From assembly GCF_030272615.1 (NCBI RefSeq), contig NC_081414.1, positions 663,784,938 through 663,848,937 on the forward strand: a stretch of DNA of 64,000 nt. Direction: 5' to 3'. This document shows positions 45,720 to 59,226 of the stretch, in pieces; within the stretch, counting starts at the first letter, position 1; every line of letters begins with the position of its first letter. Below the pieces are notes generated by a model. That model saw nothing but the letters and a program-made list of their open reading frames with translations. It was not told where the DNA came from and did no database searches. This stretch comes from Cryptomeria japonica. Taxonomy: Eukaryota; Streptophyta; Pinopsida; Cupressales; Cupressaceae. Made by a program: the position numbers and the translations under genes.

Positions 45720-48700
45720 TGGGATGCTATACACACATTTATGTTTGTAGTGGGTTATCAAGTAAGTAGAAAGAGAATAATTATGTTCTTTTTTGTTCAA
45801 CTTTTACCATATATCAAAGAGGTAGTCACATCATAGTTATCAATTTTGGTTAGAATGATGCAAAAAAAGATGGTTAAATTTGACCAATAAAGTTGGTTAC
45901 AATTATTTTTTATCTATGTAATGATTCTATCAACCTTGGCCCACTAAAAGATGAATTACCTTATAGTTTGTCTTTAATTATGCCCTCAAGTCATAGGGAA
46001 AATATTGATCATCAAATGTGTCCTAAGGCTACCAAATTAATAAAAGAACATTAATAAATATAACACATGTAGTAGACTCATTTCTATAATTGTGGGATAA
46101 TAAAATAATTTAGTTGATTCATCAACAAAGTAAATCATTAAATAAATTATCGAGTGAGGGTTTGAATTAAGAAACCTGTCATGATATTAACAATTGTGGA
46201 CCATCAACCCAACTATTAATAGGCACTTTAGCACTTTCTCAATGCTCTAACATCATGCATGTTAAAACAATTTATCTAAGCTATTAATTATTGATAGAGG
46301 TTTAATAAAATTTAAAGAAATTTAAATTTGAAAACCTTGTATGAAAATAAAAGGTTCTAAAGGCCCTTTGCAATCAAATGTAATGAAAATTTAAATAGCC
46401 CATTTAGAAACCACAATAAATTTTTATAGGGAAACCATAGCATAATCAACTAGAAATATATTGATTTTAGTATAACAATTTAAAATTTATTCTAATTTTG
46501 TTTTTTTCAAATTCATTAGATTTTTTTAAAATTAAGTTTATTGTTAAGGGGGTTGAAGTTTGACTTATTTCTATAATTTAGTAAAATGTGTAACAAAGAC
46601 GATAAATATTTGATTATTTAATTAACACTATTTACTATCATCTAGATATTCAAACACATATTTATTGACTTCTATAATTACATTATAGTAAATACATTCA
46701 ATTAAAAAATAATTCATTTTAACATTTCCTAATCTATTTTACTATTTATTATCATATAGATATTCAAACACATATTAAGACCAAGAACAACTTGAATAAC
46801 TTGATTTTTTTGGAAAGATCAAGATTGCCTGTAAAGACGTAAATTGAGCTAACTTCCAATAATAGTCGAAATACTCTTTATTCTTAAATAAAATCATAAA
46901 TCAATTAATAAATCTATTTCATTCCATTTTTCCATCCATAGCTTCATTTGATCATTCCATTTAGATCATAATACACACGAAATTTCTATAAAAGATAAAT
47001 ATTCTTTATTCAATAAATTGATATAAGTACTATTTCAATCATACAATACTTACGCATTTCAAGTTGCCATAAGTTCGATAACAAAATAATATAAGTAAAG
47101 GGTGAGATGCGTCCGTTGATCTACAACCCAAGCTTCGCCAATGCAATCTTTAGCATGAAGACGAGAACAAGATTCAAGCGCTTTTTCTGCCCAACCTTGA
47201 AGCTTACGCTTCCCCGGAATTCTTGGTCAATCAAGAATACCCGACCCTGCATGAATTGCTTAGCAAAAGTAATTCAAAGGCAAGATGGAATCTGGTGCAT
47301 GCCTAGATGATACAAGCATTTTCATTTTTCTAATTCTTTTAAGAAACAAGCGTTCATTATCAATCTAGGATATGGTAGAGAGGATAAAATAAAAGAATTC
47401 CATTATTTCAATGGTTAATTCAATTTGATTACTCGGTCGAGTATAATGCCATGCATAGCAAAAATAGATAGTTGGAAAAACAACTATACTCTCTATAATC
47501 CACATTCGGCACCCATTCTGTAAGGTAACTTTCCACAAACACAAGCCTATCTAGCTTTGTCCACATAAATTCATATAGAAGACAATCTTTCGCCTTTTAT
47601 TTCTAGCTTCCTATTTCTTGCAAGATAAAAATACTATGCTAAGAAGACAATCTTTTGTTTGAATAGAAATTGATAAAATAAATCTTTAATTTAAAACCAA
47701 TCCTATCTGACAAGAAATAATCTTTTATGGATAATCAAATATACATCTAAAAGAAGACAATCTTTCCCTTCTATCTTTCAAGCAATTTAAAGACAAGATT
47801 AAAATATTAAGAAGGTGTAACACATGAATGTACCTTACATATAAATTGAATAGAATGAGTACACATTCTTTTATTCAATTATTAAAACGTTTAAATAGCA
47901 TAATCATTAACATGCATTCCATTCTTATGGTTTATAATTCTAAGTTTATCTCGTCTAAACTCTCTCTCTATCTTTCCAAGTGTCGTGGTTCATTTACCTC
48001 TTTTCTCAAAACATCATATTTAGTTTATATACTAATATGTGACTTTTCATGATTTAAAACTTAACAAACCGACTTCACTAATTTACTATAGGGACAATCT
48101 AATATGATACAAGTTCGTAAAACACCTATCTATAAGGTTTTTCAAATGAGACACTCAATAACCATCATTATTTTTCTTGCAAAATTTGAAAGTCTAAGTC
48201 TTTCCTTGTGATATCAAAATAACTTCATTACTTATAAGTTTTTATCCTATTATTTCTTCTTCTTCGTGGTTCAATCTCAAAGTTTTTCTCTCTATCCTCT
48301 TACTTAAATTCTAGAGGATTGGATAATCTCATTTATGAGAGTTTTACCAAGTTTATCAACAAACTTAAGAAAGTATTTCACTATTGTATCTATATTTACA
48401 TGAATGTAATTTTTGAACAATTAACAATGATTCCTTTCACGATTCTATCTCTTCCATTAGTATATTGCATAGGTCTAAAACTAGATCCTCATTTAAAGAA
48501 TATGTAAAGCAACCTATAATGCAATTCCTACTACTCTTTAACATTTTCCATGCATGTTCTTAGTTATTTTATCATATATACCGCATCATACATTTCTCTA
48601 TAAGACTATTCAAAAGCGAGTTCAAACAATTTTGTTCTAATCATGGCTTGACTCAATCAAGCTTTATTCTAATTAATAATTATATATAACTTCATTAATC

Positions 48701-50272
48701 ACTCACTATCCTTGCATAATGATCAAATAATTAAGGTAGATCCTACCTCCTTATGCTTTTGTTACTAGCTTGAGGTGATGGATTTGCTTCCCTCTTCACA
48801 TTTGCTTTCTCTCTTTCAAGATGGTACACAACCTCTTTGACGCTCTCCATCTGTCGATTCTTCTATTAACTCTATCCTTCCTTTCTATCTTTTATTTCTA
48901 AACTTTACTCTGAAATTCGACTCCAAATCTGAGATGATCATGATTGATCTTTTACGATTCGATTGAAAACTATTCTAAATCTCACTACTTTTCTCTTCTT
49001 CATTCCATTCTCTAATCCTTGGTTGCATCTCTTCTCTTTTTCCCTTTTCCAACTCCCTTTCTATCAAACTATTCTTCCTCTCTATCAAACTATTCTAACC
49101 CTCCCTTCAAGAAATTATCGCTCTTCTAATCTCGTGTGAGAAAGAATGCTCAAAGTGTGTGTGTACACGTCTATTTATTCTAATCTTTAGCTATGTTTGC
49201 TGATATCCTTTGGGTCTTATTTACTGTTCCACTATTTCTATTGTCATGTGGTTGTAACTATAATCTCTACGCAGTTCTATGAATTAAATACCACACCACT
49301 AAGCCGTGTGGCTTTTAATTCCAAGACTATGTCCACTTTACTAAAAATGACTTCCCTAAAATATGCAAGGTTTAAATCAATTTAAGTTCTTTCAATAGGT
49401 GTCGATGAAGGTGGATATCGGTGGCTTTGTGACTGTTAGACCACATTACCTATTAACCATTTCTTATTTGGTGGTTATATATTTGCACGTGGTTTGTAGC
49501 ATGCAACGTGGTGCAACTTTATAGAAAAAAAAAGGAGTAAAACAACTTATTGCCTCCCACCGTATTTGCTGCAACATGGGTTTTGGTTTTACTGAAAGGG
49601 AGGAGTGGTAATCGGTGGTGTCTACTTCCCTTAAACTACGCCTTAACTTAATACATGCAACTAACTTAAAATCTGCCTACTACCATATTGGACCTGCACG
49701 TGGAGATTCTCTTATGAAAGATTTCATAAACAGGAGTGGTTGGTATTAAAGAAAAAGGAGGAGTTTCATGTAACGTGGTGAAGCTTTTATTAACCCGCCA
49801 CCACTTTATTTAATTTGTTTTATTTTAATTTTAATTTTTATTATATTTTTAATATATATTTAATGACTTATCATTAATATATATATTAAACATTAAACGT
49901 TGTTTAATAAATTCTTTAATAAATCCTTTTTATAATATATATCAGATTTTCATTACATAATTTTAATTTCATAAATACATTATTTCGAATGGTCCTTATC
50001 ATCTAATAAGGAAATAATCACTTAAGCATAATTAAATATTCAATATATATATATATATATTATGGATTTATATAAAATAGTTTAATTCCTCAAACCTATT
50101 TACATATTTGATAATTACATTCTTATCTATAAGTCTGTGATCGAATTATCATTAGAATTTAGATACATATATATTTAATCTCAAATGATTCTTTTTAGAT
50201 AAAACAAAATTCATGGCGTAATCATATTTCACTATAATTGGATATTGATATATGTATATGATTGAATAAATT

Positions 50273-50314
<42 letters not shown>

Positions 50315-50930
50315 TATTATTCAATTTACAAAAAGTAAACTCATAAGTACAATTGTCATACATTTATACATATCTAAAAAGAACATAAAACCTAGGGTCA
50401 ATATTTGTTTTTGAATCGTTTATATATTTCATCTTTTTTAACAATAAAGCATGATATTTCATCATTACTCATGCAACTTAAATTCAATTCAATTGCCACT
50501 CACATCATGCTATCAATGCACATGTCTAATTATTTAAATCAATCTACTACTCATACTAAATTTATCATTTCAATTTGAACAAACACTCAAATAAGGTCAT
50601 TTAAATCATCCATCTTTCAAGATGCAAATATAAATCCTAATGTGGTGTGTGAGAGATTCCATCTATCGTAATGAAATACAAGAGCTAAGACAACTCTACC
50701 TGAACCATGTTCTCACCTTCATCATTGTTCACCTGTTCCTACATTCACTTTGCACTCAATCGCTCATTAGCAATGACGATCTCAATTTACAATAAAAATT
50801 ATTACTGATCATTCAATTGTATATAAATCATATCAGTACATTCGACATCCTTTCTTATTTCATTAACAGTTCTATTTCATTTCAATTTCATGTGAAAAAT
50901 AAACATTATTTTCCTAATTAAATAATTATG
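45720..50930. other. Long AT-rich stretch, no gene recognised
   Basis: No domain found on either strand. GAAGACAATCTTT occurs three times (near 47578, 47644 and 47753). An AT microsatellite lies at about 50274-50312. The 67-codon frame at 47107-47310 is Arg/Lys-rich and resembles nothing I know. The segment may be old LTR-element non-coding sequence, but I cannot define its ends. Confidence 0.5.
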
Positions 50931-50937
50931 GAAAAAT

Positions 50938-51440
50938 AGGGTTTGTGACATTGCCCAATCATAAAATGTTGGAATGGAGGTTGTCAGTTGGTTGCCAGAC
51001 TTCTCAAACATTGGAGTGAGGAAGGGATTGTGTGCCATATTCTTGTTGTTCAAATGCAAAAAAACAAGTATTGAAAGGTTTCACAAGATTAAAATCAAAC
51101 TTATCTAGGATGAAGAAGATTGGTTGGTTTATGCATTTATTGAAAACCCAAGAAATTTAAAAATAGATACGGTTGTGCATATTTCACTCAATGAAAGGTA
51201 AATATTAGTTGAGACTAAATATGTGTCCAATTTTGATGAGAATGAGATGTATTGATTGTTTGATTATTTAAAATTATAGAATATTTAAGTAGATTGCACA
51301 CAAAAATTCTATGTTTCATTATTTCCTGCAAATTTTAAGATCTGGTATTTTAGATATTATTGTAGTAACATGATAGATTTTTTAGTGTTTAATTTGTAAG
51401 AATTCAACACACATTTACAAAGTGGTTCAACTATATCTTT
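50938..51440 (-). pseudogene. Relic of a third LRR gene: promoter and one LRR stretch
   Basis: Minus sense 51059 to about 50938 encodes LHLNNKNMAHNPF and GNQLTTSIPTFY, matching the LYLNNNKLAYTIP...NQLTGYIP repeats of the other copies. Upstream (51095-51440) matches their 5' region: GATGAAGAAGATT, AATTTAAAAATA, GGTTGTGCAT, CACTCAATG and AGATCTGGTATTTTAG. The signal peptide and first repeats are missing, so an internal deletion joined the promoter region to the middle of the gene. The W-box site is lost (AGTCAA to ATTCAA). Confidence 0.75.
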
Positions 51441-51639
51441 ATTATTTGCATGTCTTACTATAGAAGAAGAATTGAATTTGACAGAGGAAAGCCAGACAAT
51501 GGAACCAATAGCTAACTTGATAGCCAATAATGTAGCAGAAGACAAGTGGGAGTTCATGTAAGCTAAATAAATTTATTAGATAAAAGTTCATGGATGAAGG
51601 AACTCTAACCAAAATGGTTTCCCTTAGATAAAAAATAAA

Positions 51640-52201
51640 ATAAAAAAGTATTCAGGAGGTCTCCTACTCCTCCTACCCAAACCAGGTACTCATAAACTTT
51701 CAATGGTAACTATTTTTCATGCAATAAGTTTGGATATAAAGCTAGTGAATGTAGAAGTCAAATCCTATCTCAATTGTTTAATGTTTAGTGTTACAATTGT
51801 AACAAGGTTGGTCATAATGCTAATGAGTGCAGAAGTAGCATGATGTGAAATTTAAATAGTAGGAATGTTCAGTATTTCAATGGACATTGTTATACTGTAA
51901 TAATTTTGGTCATAAGGTTATTGTGTACAAAAGTGTTATCAAAAGGAGTTGAAGTATTAGAAGAAATGGAAATAATCTGGAACAAGGCTTGACTTCTTAC
52001 AACTACAGCAAAATTGGGCACATTGCTAAATTTTGTAGATGGAATGTGATGTCTACTAGTTTGGTAAAAAGGATTGATCCTAACAAGGAAAAGGAAAAGA
52101 TGATTATGACATATATGAAGAAATTAGAAGAAAAGGTACAATTAAAAAGTGAGGATGGGTCTGCATCATGTAGTGGTGTTGATTCTTTTTCCAGTAACTA
52201 G
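51640..52201 (+). pseudogene. Copia (SIRE-like) gag zinc-knuckle region, decayed
   Basis: At least four zinc knuckles in a row, mostly damaged. Near 51710 FSCNKFGYKASEC has lost the first Cys and the His. Near 51795 CYNCNKVGHNANEC is intact. Near 51890 only CNNFGHKV remains. Near 51995 YNYSKIGHIAKFC has lost Cys. Each block is followed by stops. It ends with a charged stretch (MKKLEEKVQLKSEDG) and a stop at 52199-52201. Pol is absent downstream, so this is part of a gag-only derivative or a deleted element. Confidence 0.7.
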
Positions 52202-52906
52202 ATAGTATGCACTATCTAAGGGGGAGAGCAAAATGAAGATCTTATGACCCCCCTAGCAGTTTGGATGTTGAAGATGTTTTTTGCATGGTAGAGAATATAG
52301 AGTCTACCTCATGATCGGTGAGGATCCAAATTGATTATGCAAATAGTTAGAGAAGTCATTGAAATTACAAGGATATTGAGGCCCCTGGAAAATGTTGTGT
52401 TAGAGCTGGTTCGAAAGCTAATCTTGATAATTTAAATATGAAAAGAAAAATTACTAAAGGTAACTTTTGTATAATGATTTTGATAGATTTAAGAAGGAAC
52501 ATGAAATATGAGATGACCAAAAGAGTATAAGTAGTGGTGCATCTATCCAGTGGGAGCTATTTGGGCTTTGTTTTTGCTTCCTGGATTGATGATTTTGCTG
52601 CCCTTAGAGGAGCAGATAAGAATGAGGCTTTCTAAAAAAATTTACATCCCTATCAAGGGGATTAATGTAGTCTCTTGTGATATTTAAGGTTGTACAATCT
52701 AATGTGATGCACTCATTGGGAGAAAGAGTTTCAATTGAATATGGAGCTATTTGAATTTGTGTTCATTGTCCTTGATGTCAAAGAGGAAGAAAATTTAGTA
52801 TAGTGCGCTTTGTCCTTGATGACAAAGGGGGGGAGATATATAGGTTGATTTCAGTTATCTTTTCTATTGGTGGTACACAAGTGTTTCCATTAATGACTAA
52901 GGAGAA
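52202..52906 (+). other. SIRE-like Copia 3' region with polypurine tract
   Basis: TTTGTCCTTGATGACAAAGG followed by GGGGGAGA (about 52809-52836) is the hallmark end of SIRE/Maximus-type elements; a degenerate copy, TTGTCCTTGATGTCAAAGAG, lies near 52768. A GGAGAATGTTGG LTR junction follows at 52901, about 65 bp further on than usual. No pol motif is present. Confidence 0.6.
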
Positions 52907-54448
52907 TGTTGGAAACTTGAGTTATTGTGTTCTATTGTTATTGGTGTCAACTTATCTTGTGTTATCATTGATGTCAACCTATCTTGTGTTATCATTAATC
53001 TTGAAGTAAGGATGTTATAATGGAAGTTTCAATATGTAGGAAAGAGTATTTATGTGTTTTGGTATTGTTGAATTGTCTTTTGTTGCCATTGAAGTATTTC
53101 CAAAAGGATGGTATAGTAGAAGTTTCAATATGCAAGAAACAACATTTATGAAAGAAAGAATTTTTAATGTCCCAATGGGAAAATGACTTGCACTCCTCCA
53201 GCATGTGAATATTATATGTTATGGTTCTGGATATAATGTCTATGTTCTATGTATATTGTACTATCAAATTTTTAGGTCCTCTACTGCTTAGGTGGCAGAG
53301 TTGGTTGTTGCTATTTTTGTCAGTAAGGTTGTCTATTAGAACATGTCCCGAGAATTCTTGGTGGCTTCCAGATTTTTGGATTTAAGTGTTGTATTTTGAA
53401 GGACATGTTCATGTGGTTTGTGCATTGTTCTAGTTTAGCTTTCATGTGATGATTTGATTAGCAAATGGAGTTGTGATTTTTTGAGTTTTGTGTTGCTAGT
53501 TGGTTTGGTTTTCGATTGACTATGGTGTTGTATCCTACTTGGATCATTTTTTTTTGGTCTTAATTTGCTGTGAAGGATGAGTCTAGTTAGTGTTATGGCT
53601 CTCACCATGACGTATGCAGATCTTCATTGTACAATTTGTATTTGAGATTTATTTTTGGGTTGACTAGTTAACATGTTTTAATGTTTATCTAAAGGTTTCA
53701 TTTGATGTTGACCTTAAAATATGTGTTATCATGTGCAATTCATTAGAATCATTTGAAAATGATATGTTGTGATGTTTTTGGGTCCTCTCTATCAACTAAG
53801 GTGGACCAGAATAATATTTTAGGTTTGTGTGGCCAAATTCATATACTATAGTTTATTCTATATGTGACCACCTTAGTTAAGGGTTTTGATGGTTTGTAAG
53901 CAAATTTGATATTGAGGTTCTGCAAAAGTTAGTTGTGAAGAGATTTGATAATAATATATTTCGTATGACAGTGTTTTGAGAGAGAGTTTGAAGTTAGATG
54001 TATTTTCCATGATCTTGGTCAATTGACATAGTGGTTCAAGGATAATTTCATGATCAAGCAAACTTGTTTCATTCAATATAGCTATTCCTTTCTCTCCCAA
54101 AAAATAATGAGTCTCTTGGTAGCTTTTTGTATCTTGCTCTGAGATAATGTGTTTCAACTCTACAAGTCATTTGTATCTTTCCCCAAGGTTGCACATATTA
54201 TTTTTGTGATTCCTCTCATGGGTTATGGAGGCAACATTCTAATAAGTTATATTCATATTGTGATTTTTATTCTCATCATAGTTTTACCATGCTTGGGTTT
54301 TCCATGTAAATCTAGTATTCATATTTTTTATGTTCTTGGCACTTTCATGATTTATTAGTGTTTTGATTATATAATTAAGGTTAAAAATTTAAAGACCTGA
54401 AACTAAGCGCTCTAGATTGATTTACCCCCCCTCTCAGTCCCATGTGTG
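52907..54448 (+). repeat. Probable LTR of the SIRE-like Copia element
   Basis: Starts TGTTGGAAACTTGAG. Early sequence TTGGTGTCAACTTATC and TTATCATTGATGTCAACC resembles the start of the solo LTR at 32500. The end carries TTTACCCCCCCTCTCAG, like the end of that LTR. Ends are approximate; the two copies are diverged members of one broad family. Confidence 0.5.
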
Positions 54449-55250
54449 CTCAATAGTTTCTTCCTAAGGGGAGATAAGTGGTTTTTAAGTATTGGATCAT
54501 GTTGTTCCTTCAAACACTTACCATTTTTGTAGATGATTGTCCACTATGGGGGGCTACATAGTCTCTCACTTTATCTCTTATGTCACTAGAGACATCAATT
54601 ATATTATCTTGATGGATGTAGTTCTTGGGGTGTATTACTGTTGATACCTCCATTGGTTGCTCATCCTATCAGTTATCTTTGTTTGCATTATCTCTTTTCT
54701 GGAGAGGAGTTTTGTCCCATGAGGTTTCCTCATTTTTTCTATTTGTAAGAGATTAGTTGTCCACGGGTGCCTAACATGGCTTAGTGGTCGAGACTCATTT
54801 ATTGCATCTTCATATTAGTCTTACATCATTTGCATAATATTTTTTCTCCCTAAGTTGCATTTAAGGGGACCTTGGTGTGAGTAAGGTCATATCCTAACTA
54901 GTTCTTAGTTAGAATCTATTCACACATGTTAAGCTTAAGTAGGATAGCTTAGTTGTCACATGGAACTCTCCTTTAATATTGTTCATGTTAGCTATCTCAG
55001 GTTTCATTCTAGATAGAGATGAGTTATAGCTCATTATTTAATATTAGTTTCATAATGCATCATGCATTTAGTTTTGTATCAAGGATAGTTCTACCTACCT
55101 CATCATCTCTTTCCTATATAAGCAAGGATTGTTTGTACATTTTATCATATCAATTCATCATAATAATTTCATTTTGGTCCCCATTATTCATTATTTATCA
55201 TGCTACAACATTATCTTGTGGTAGGTTTGTTTCTTGGTTGATCCCTTGAA
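54449..55250 (+). mobile_element. Copia-like 3' fragment with LTR
   Basis: A 3' untranslated region resembling 7090-7260 (GGAGAGGAGTTTTGTCCCATG near 54700) is followed by a polypurine-like TTTAAGGGGACC and an LTR-like segment from about 54872 to 55250 with TATA-like CTATATAAGCAAGG near 55111. It shows what the missing 3' end of the element at 2820-7260 probably looked like. Gag and pol are absent. Confidence 0.5.
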
Positions 55251-55429
55251 GTGTGGCCAGCTTCATGATGGTCTCTTAATCTTTCCGACACACTTCTCAT
55301 GCCTCCTTCTCTCATTTAAAAAAAAACAAAACTTGCAATATATGAAAGATTTATAGTTACATCTTTAGAGATTAAATATAAACTTTTGGAGATTGTCAAT
55401 GTTATCAACCAAAAGATTATTGAAAATAG

Positions 55430-55632
55430 TATGTCTTAACATGAATAGCTTCAGGAATCAACTGTGTGAATTTTTTTTCTCGGCATTTCGGATCAAACTC
55501 CATTATCCATCATCGGGAATAGAAAAGTAGAACAAGAGAACAAAAATAGAATGGATCATGGAATTTGATGCGAAACGTTGAGAAAAAAATTCACATAGCT
55601 GATTCCTGAAGCTATTCATTTTAACACTATGA
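55430..55632. repeat. Foldback element with arms of about 90 bp
   Basis: Arms 55430-55519 and 55545-55632 are imperfect inverted copies, sharing ATGAATAGCTTCAGGAATCA, TGTGAATTTTTTT, TTTCG.ATCAAA and TCCAT.ATCCAT, with a loop of about 25 nt. TTAA occurs near both ends. It fits a small MITE or foldback element, and the hairpin RNA could enter small-RNA pathways. No transposase is nearby. Confidence 0.8.
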
Positions 55633-55822
55633 TGGACAATGGAAATCATATATCTACAATATTATGTCTACTAATATCAAAATGGCTATTGTCTCATCTT
55701 CAAGCCTAGAATATGGAGTGGCTAGAAATGGAGAATTGAGAAATAATTTAACTTCAATGAACTTCTTTAAACAAAACCACAAGAAGGCTACTCTTTGAAT
55801 CTCTCCTCTATCGAGTTAGGCA

Positions 55823-56050
55823 AATTCAAATTTTGATGGCACATTCAAAGGCAACCTTATTAAGGATAGTGCTAGATGGATTATTAGGAATGAAGAGAAC
55901 TTAGCTACTACTTATTCTAGGCTTATTGGTTTGAAAATTATTAATGAATCTAAATTTACTACTACATTTTTGGGCATAAAATTATCAGTTTCTCTTGACA
56001 TTAGCTGCCTATAGTTGGAAGGATACTCAAAACTCATCATTGGTCATTGA
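55823..56050 (+). pseudogene. LINE RNase H domain relic
   Basis: Plus-strand frame NFDGTFKGNLIKDSARWIIR, then NEENLATTYSRLIGLK, INESKFTTTFLGIKLSVSLD, a TAG, and LEGYSKLIIGH. This order (FDGaxxGN...iIRN...NxAE.xAL...EgDSK.vI) is the RNase H found at the C-terminus of plant LINEs. Here the Glu of NEAE and the Asp of GDSK are replaced. No RT is found upstream; the foldback at 55430 lies where it might have been. Confidence 0.7.
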
Positions 56051-58944
56051 AGCTCCTTACATTATAAATTTTATACATATATTATTGATGACAAAAAATT
56101 GATACTAAGGTTCTCAAAGGTCAATATTGTAACAAGCCTATTAGTAGATTAGCTAATTTGGGCATAAATCTTAATGATTGGGAGTGTGTAAAATACACTC
56201 CAATATTCATATAAAATATAAATAGCTTAATGAAAAATTAATTAAAAAATTACCAAAGTTGAAATAATACGCCAACACTAGAATTATGGTCTTTACATTG
56301 GAATTTGGTTATTGTCTTATCATTAATCATTTTTATGGTAAGTCCTTTAGTTTAATTCATTCCTACCAAGATGATTATGTGTCACTTTGTGTGTACAGTT
56401 ACGATGATTGAAATTAAAGGGATATTTAATAGCAAGAGTATACTATTGCATAAAGAAGAAACTTATTTTTCTATCTTGCGACCCATTTTCATCCCCATGT
56501 TTTATCTCAAGGAGCCCTTAGGCTCAAATTAAAATTTTGAGCGTTGTTTTACAATGCAAAAGATTCTATGCTATATTTTCCTTGGTGGCCCCTAATGAAT
56601 AGTATGGTAGGAGATGGCTATTGGGTAGAAAAGTAGGACCCTGTATCACACTTTTAAAAATAAAATGGTGAACATTGATCTAGATTTTTAAATCAAATTA
56701 GTTCTAAAATGATGTAAACTAGTGAAACGTATATTTTTTAGTCTATTTTCTTTCTGTAATTTTAAAATAAAAATCAAAAATAATTTGAATAGAGTTTTTA
56801 TAAAATATACCTAATTTAATTGTTGATAAAATACTAAAAAGTGAATTTGAATGGGATATTGCTCTTTATATAGTAATGAATTGTTTTCTCTAAGGAGTAG
56901 AGAAGGTGGAAAGGTTCCAAAATGGTTATAGAAGGGTCACCCTACCTAGACATTGGGGCGAAGTGAGAATCGATCTCATAAATTACTTCACCCTCAAGTG
57001 TAGGTATGGTTGTATTTTTTCCTACCATATCTCTATTTGAAACCATTTACAACATGTCTTGGTTCTTAATTTCTCTCTCTTCATTCTTAGTTCCTTACAA
57101 TAGTTAGTGGTGGAAGTTATTCACAACAAGACCAAGTTTTCCTATTCACCATGGTTAAATTATCCAACTCTAATATCTCCACCTATTTAATTTATCTTCC
57201 CCAACCTATGATTACACCAAATACTTCAAAGAGTGTGGATACTTCAACTCCCTCTATTGCTAAGCTAGTAAAGGAGGTGGGAACTACTAATCATAGGAAA
57301 ACCCTTGTTATTTAAATTGTTGCTTCCCTAAAATTGTGAAGGAAAACCCTCACTATTCTAGTAAATACAAATCCCATCCTACATCTCGTGATCTAAATTT
57401 TATTTACACACGCATGTAATATCTTTTATCCTACCTACTTTGTCAAACAACTCAATAAATTCTCTTTTAATTAACTTGTGTGTTATTTTTTTGGTTAAAA
57501 TTGAAAAGATAATGACAAAAAATTTATATTGTTCTTTTTATTTTCCTTGCTTGACACCCTAGTTTGAATATTTTAATACATCACCTTGGTTACCCACAAG
57601 TTCATACCTGTTATCCACCAAAAGTTTAGTTATTCCTTTCAAACGTGCTACTAGCCATACATATACTCATGATACTCTTAGAAATAGCTTGAAGAGAAAA
57701 GACACTCCCATTGCTCTCACATCTGAATTATAAAAAAATAGCCTCTGAGCCCATCCTCGTATTCCATATGAGAAGGTTTTAGTTGTTTTGTATTGTGTGG
57801 TGGGCTTATTACCCCCATTTTACTCAATCAAGACAATTATGAAATAGAGTGAATTGCAATTACAATCTACAAAACATAAATATAAAAATCAAATAAATGC
57901 AGATAAATATTCAATTATTCTTACCTTTACTTTTAGTTGTATATATACATTTTTTGGTAGAGGGTAGTAAATATTATATTTATTTGTTCTTTTTTAGTTA
58001 TTTGGTGTAATAGAGTTAATTCTTCCCATAATCCTTGAGATGGACTCAAGTAGACTTCAAGACCAAATAAATAGTTCAAGTTTAATTTTGATAGTGCATC
58101 TAATAGAAAGTTTTTTCCTTTAAAATTTATGCTTAATCATAATTTCTTTATGATGATTAATGAAAGTTACATCAAGAAATTTTTCAGAAATAACCAACAT
58201 TAAAGCAATAATAAGATTGCAAAATTGTGTTCAATTTAAAATTACAAAAGTCCAAATATAAGGAGATTCTATAATAGTTATCAAGGCGATCAAGAAAAGA
58301 GCTTCGCCAATTTGAAAAGTGAATAATATTCTAACACATACTGCTTAACCTAACAAATTTCAATATGCCAGAGTTTCAAATTACTATGGATTCTCACACC
58401 TCATTGAAAGCTTTTAAACAGTTGTTATAAAATAAGAAAATAAGGCATGATTTGATTTAACCAATTCATGACCTCTTAGATAATGGCATCTTATAACATA
58501 TGTTCATCTCTGCAATGCCATTACTAATGAAATTGAATAGAGGAATGCTAAGCATCTGAAACATAACTTCTCGTACCATCTAGAGAACCAATTCATTTCC
58601 AAATAATGATGACAGTTGAAATTCTAGATTCTTCCAACCAATATACATAATGTCAATTTGGTCTTTGGTTTCTTTGCCTTCAATCATGGATTCAAATGCA
58701 ACACTACTTACCAAGAAAATCAAAATAGGCATCTTTAATTTTTGGTCGAACAAGGTGTTCATAACAAACTTGATCATAAATGTGCATGCCATTAAACTTT
58801 CTTTTTGTGAGCCATTTATGGTCATGGACCATTAATATAAAGTGAACACAAATATATCTTCTATTTTTGTAGATGTTGTCTTCTTTGTAGAGGAAATGAA
58901 GGAGACAATATAGAAAATGGTGATGGAATCAATAAAACCAATGA
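56051..58944. other. Intergenic, no gene recognised
   Basis: AT-rich. The 81-codon minus frame at 58580-58825 lies just downstream of the PPR relic and might be a very decayed continuation of it, but no PPR motif can be read. Nothing else recognised. Confidence 0.5.
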
Positions 58945-59226
58945 TTACATTTAACCAATGATTACATTTGATTGAAAGTTTTTAAATCCTTTTCAACAAA
59001 TTGCATTTTGTGCATATCCTACAATCATACCATTCAACAAGACATCCTGTCAAAGAGTTCGCATGCCTTGTCTATGCTTCCACATTTTACAAACATGTCT
59101 ACTAGAATATTTCCAATTGTAATAGCTGAATAATGCCCCTACATTTATGTTTTGATGAACTTCTATACCCTATTCAAAAGCTCCCATTTTGGCATAGGTC
59201 ATGACTATGGAAGCAAATGAACACTG
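58945..59226 (-). pseudogene. Pentatricopeptide repeat (PPR) gene fragment
   Basis: In minus sense the order SFASIVMTYAKMGAFE, TAG, GIEVHQ..., then NILVDMFVKCGSIDKACELF, DRMS, and GMIVGYAQN is typical of PLS-type plant PPR proteins, which bind organellar RNA. Changes of frame occur between blocks and the TAG fits CAG to TAG. About two repeats remain. No start codon, further repeats or E/DYW domain is visible. Confidence 0.8.

Noticed and set aside
47107-47310. 67-codon Arg/Lys-rich frame
   Set aside because: No motif and no neighbours that would support a gene.
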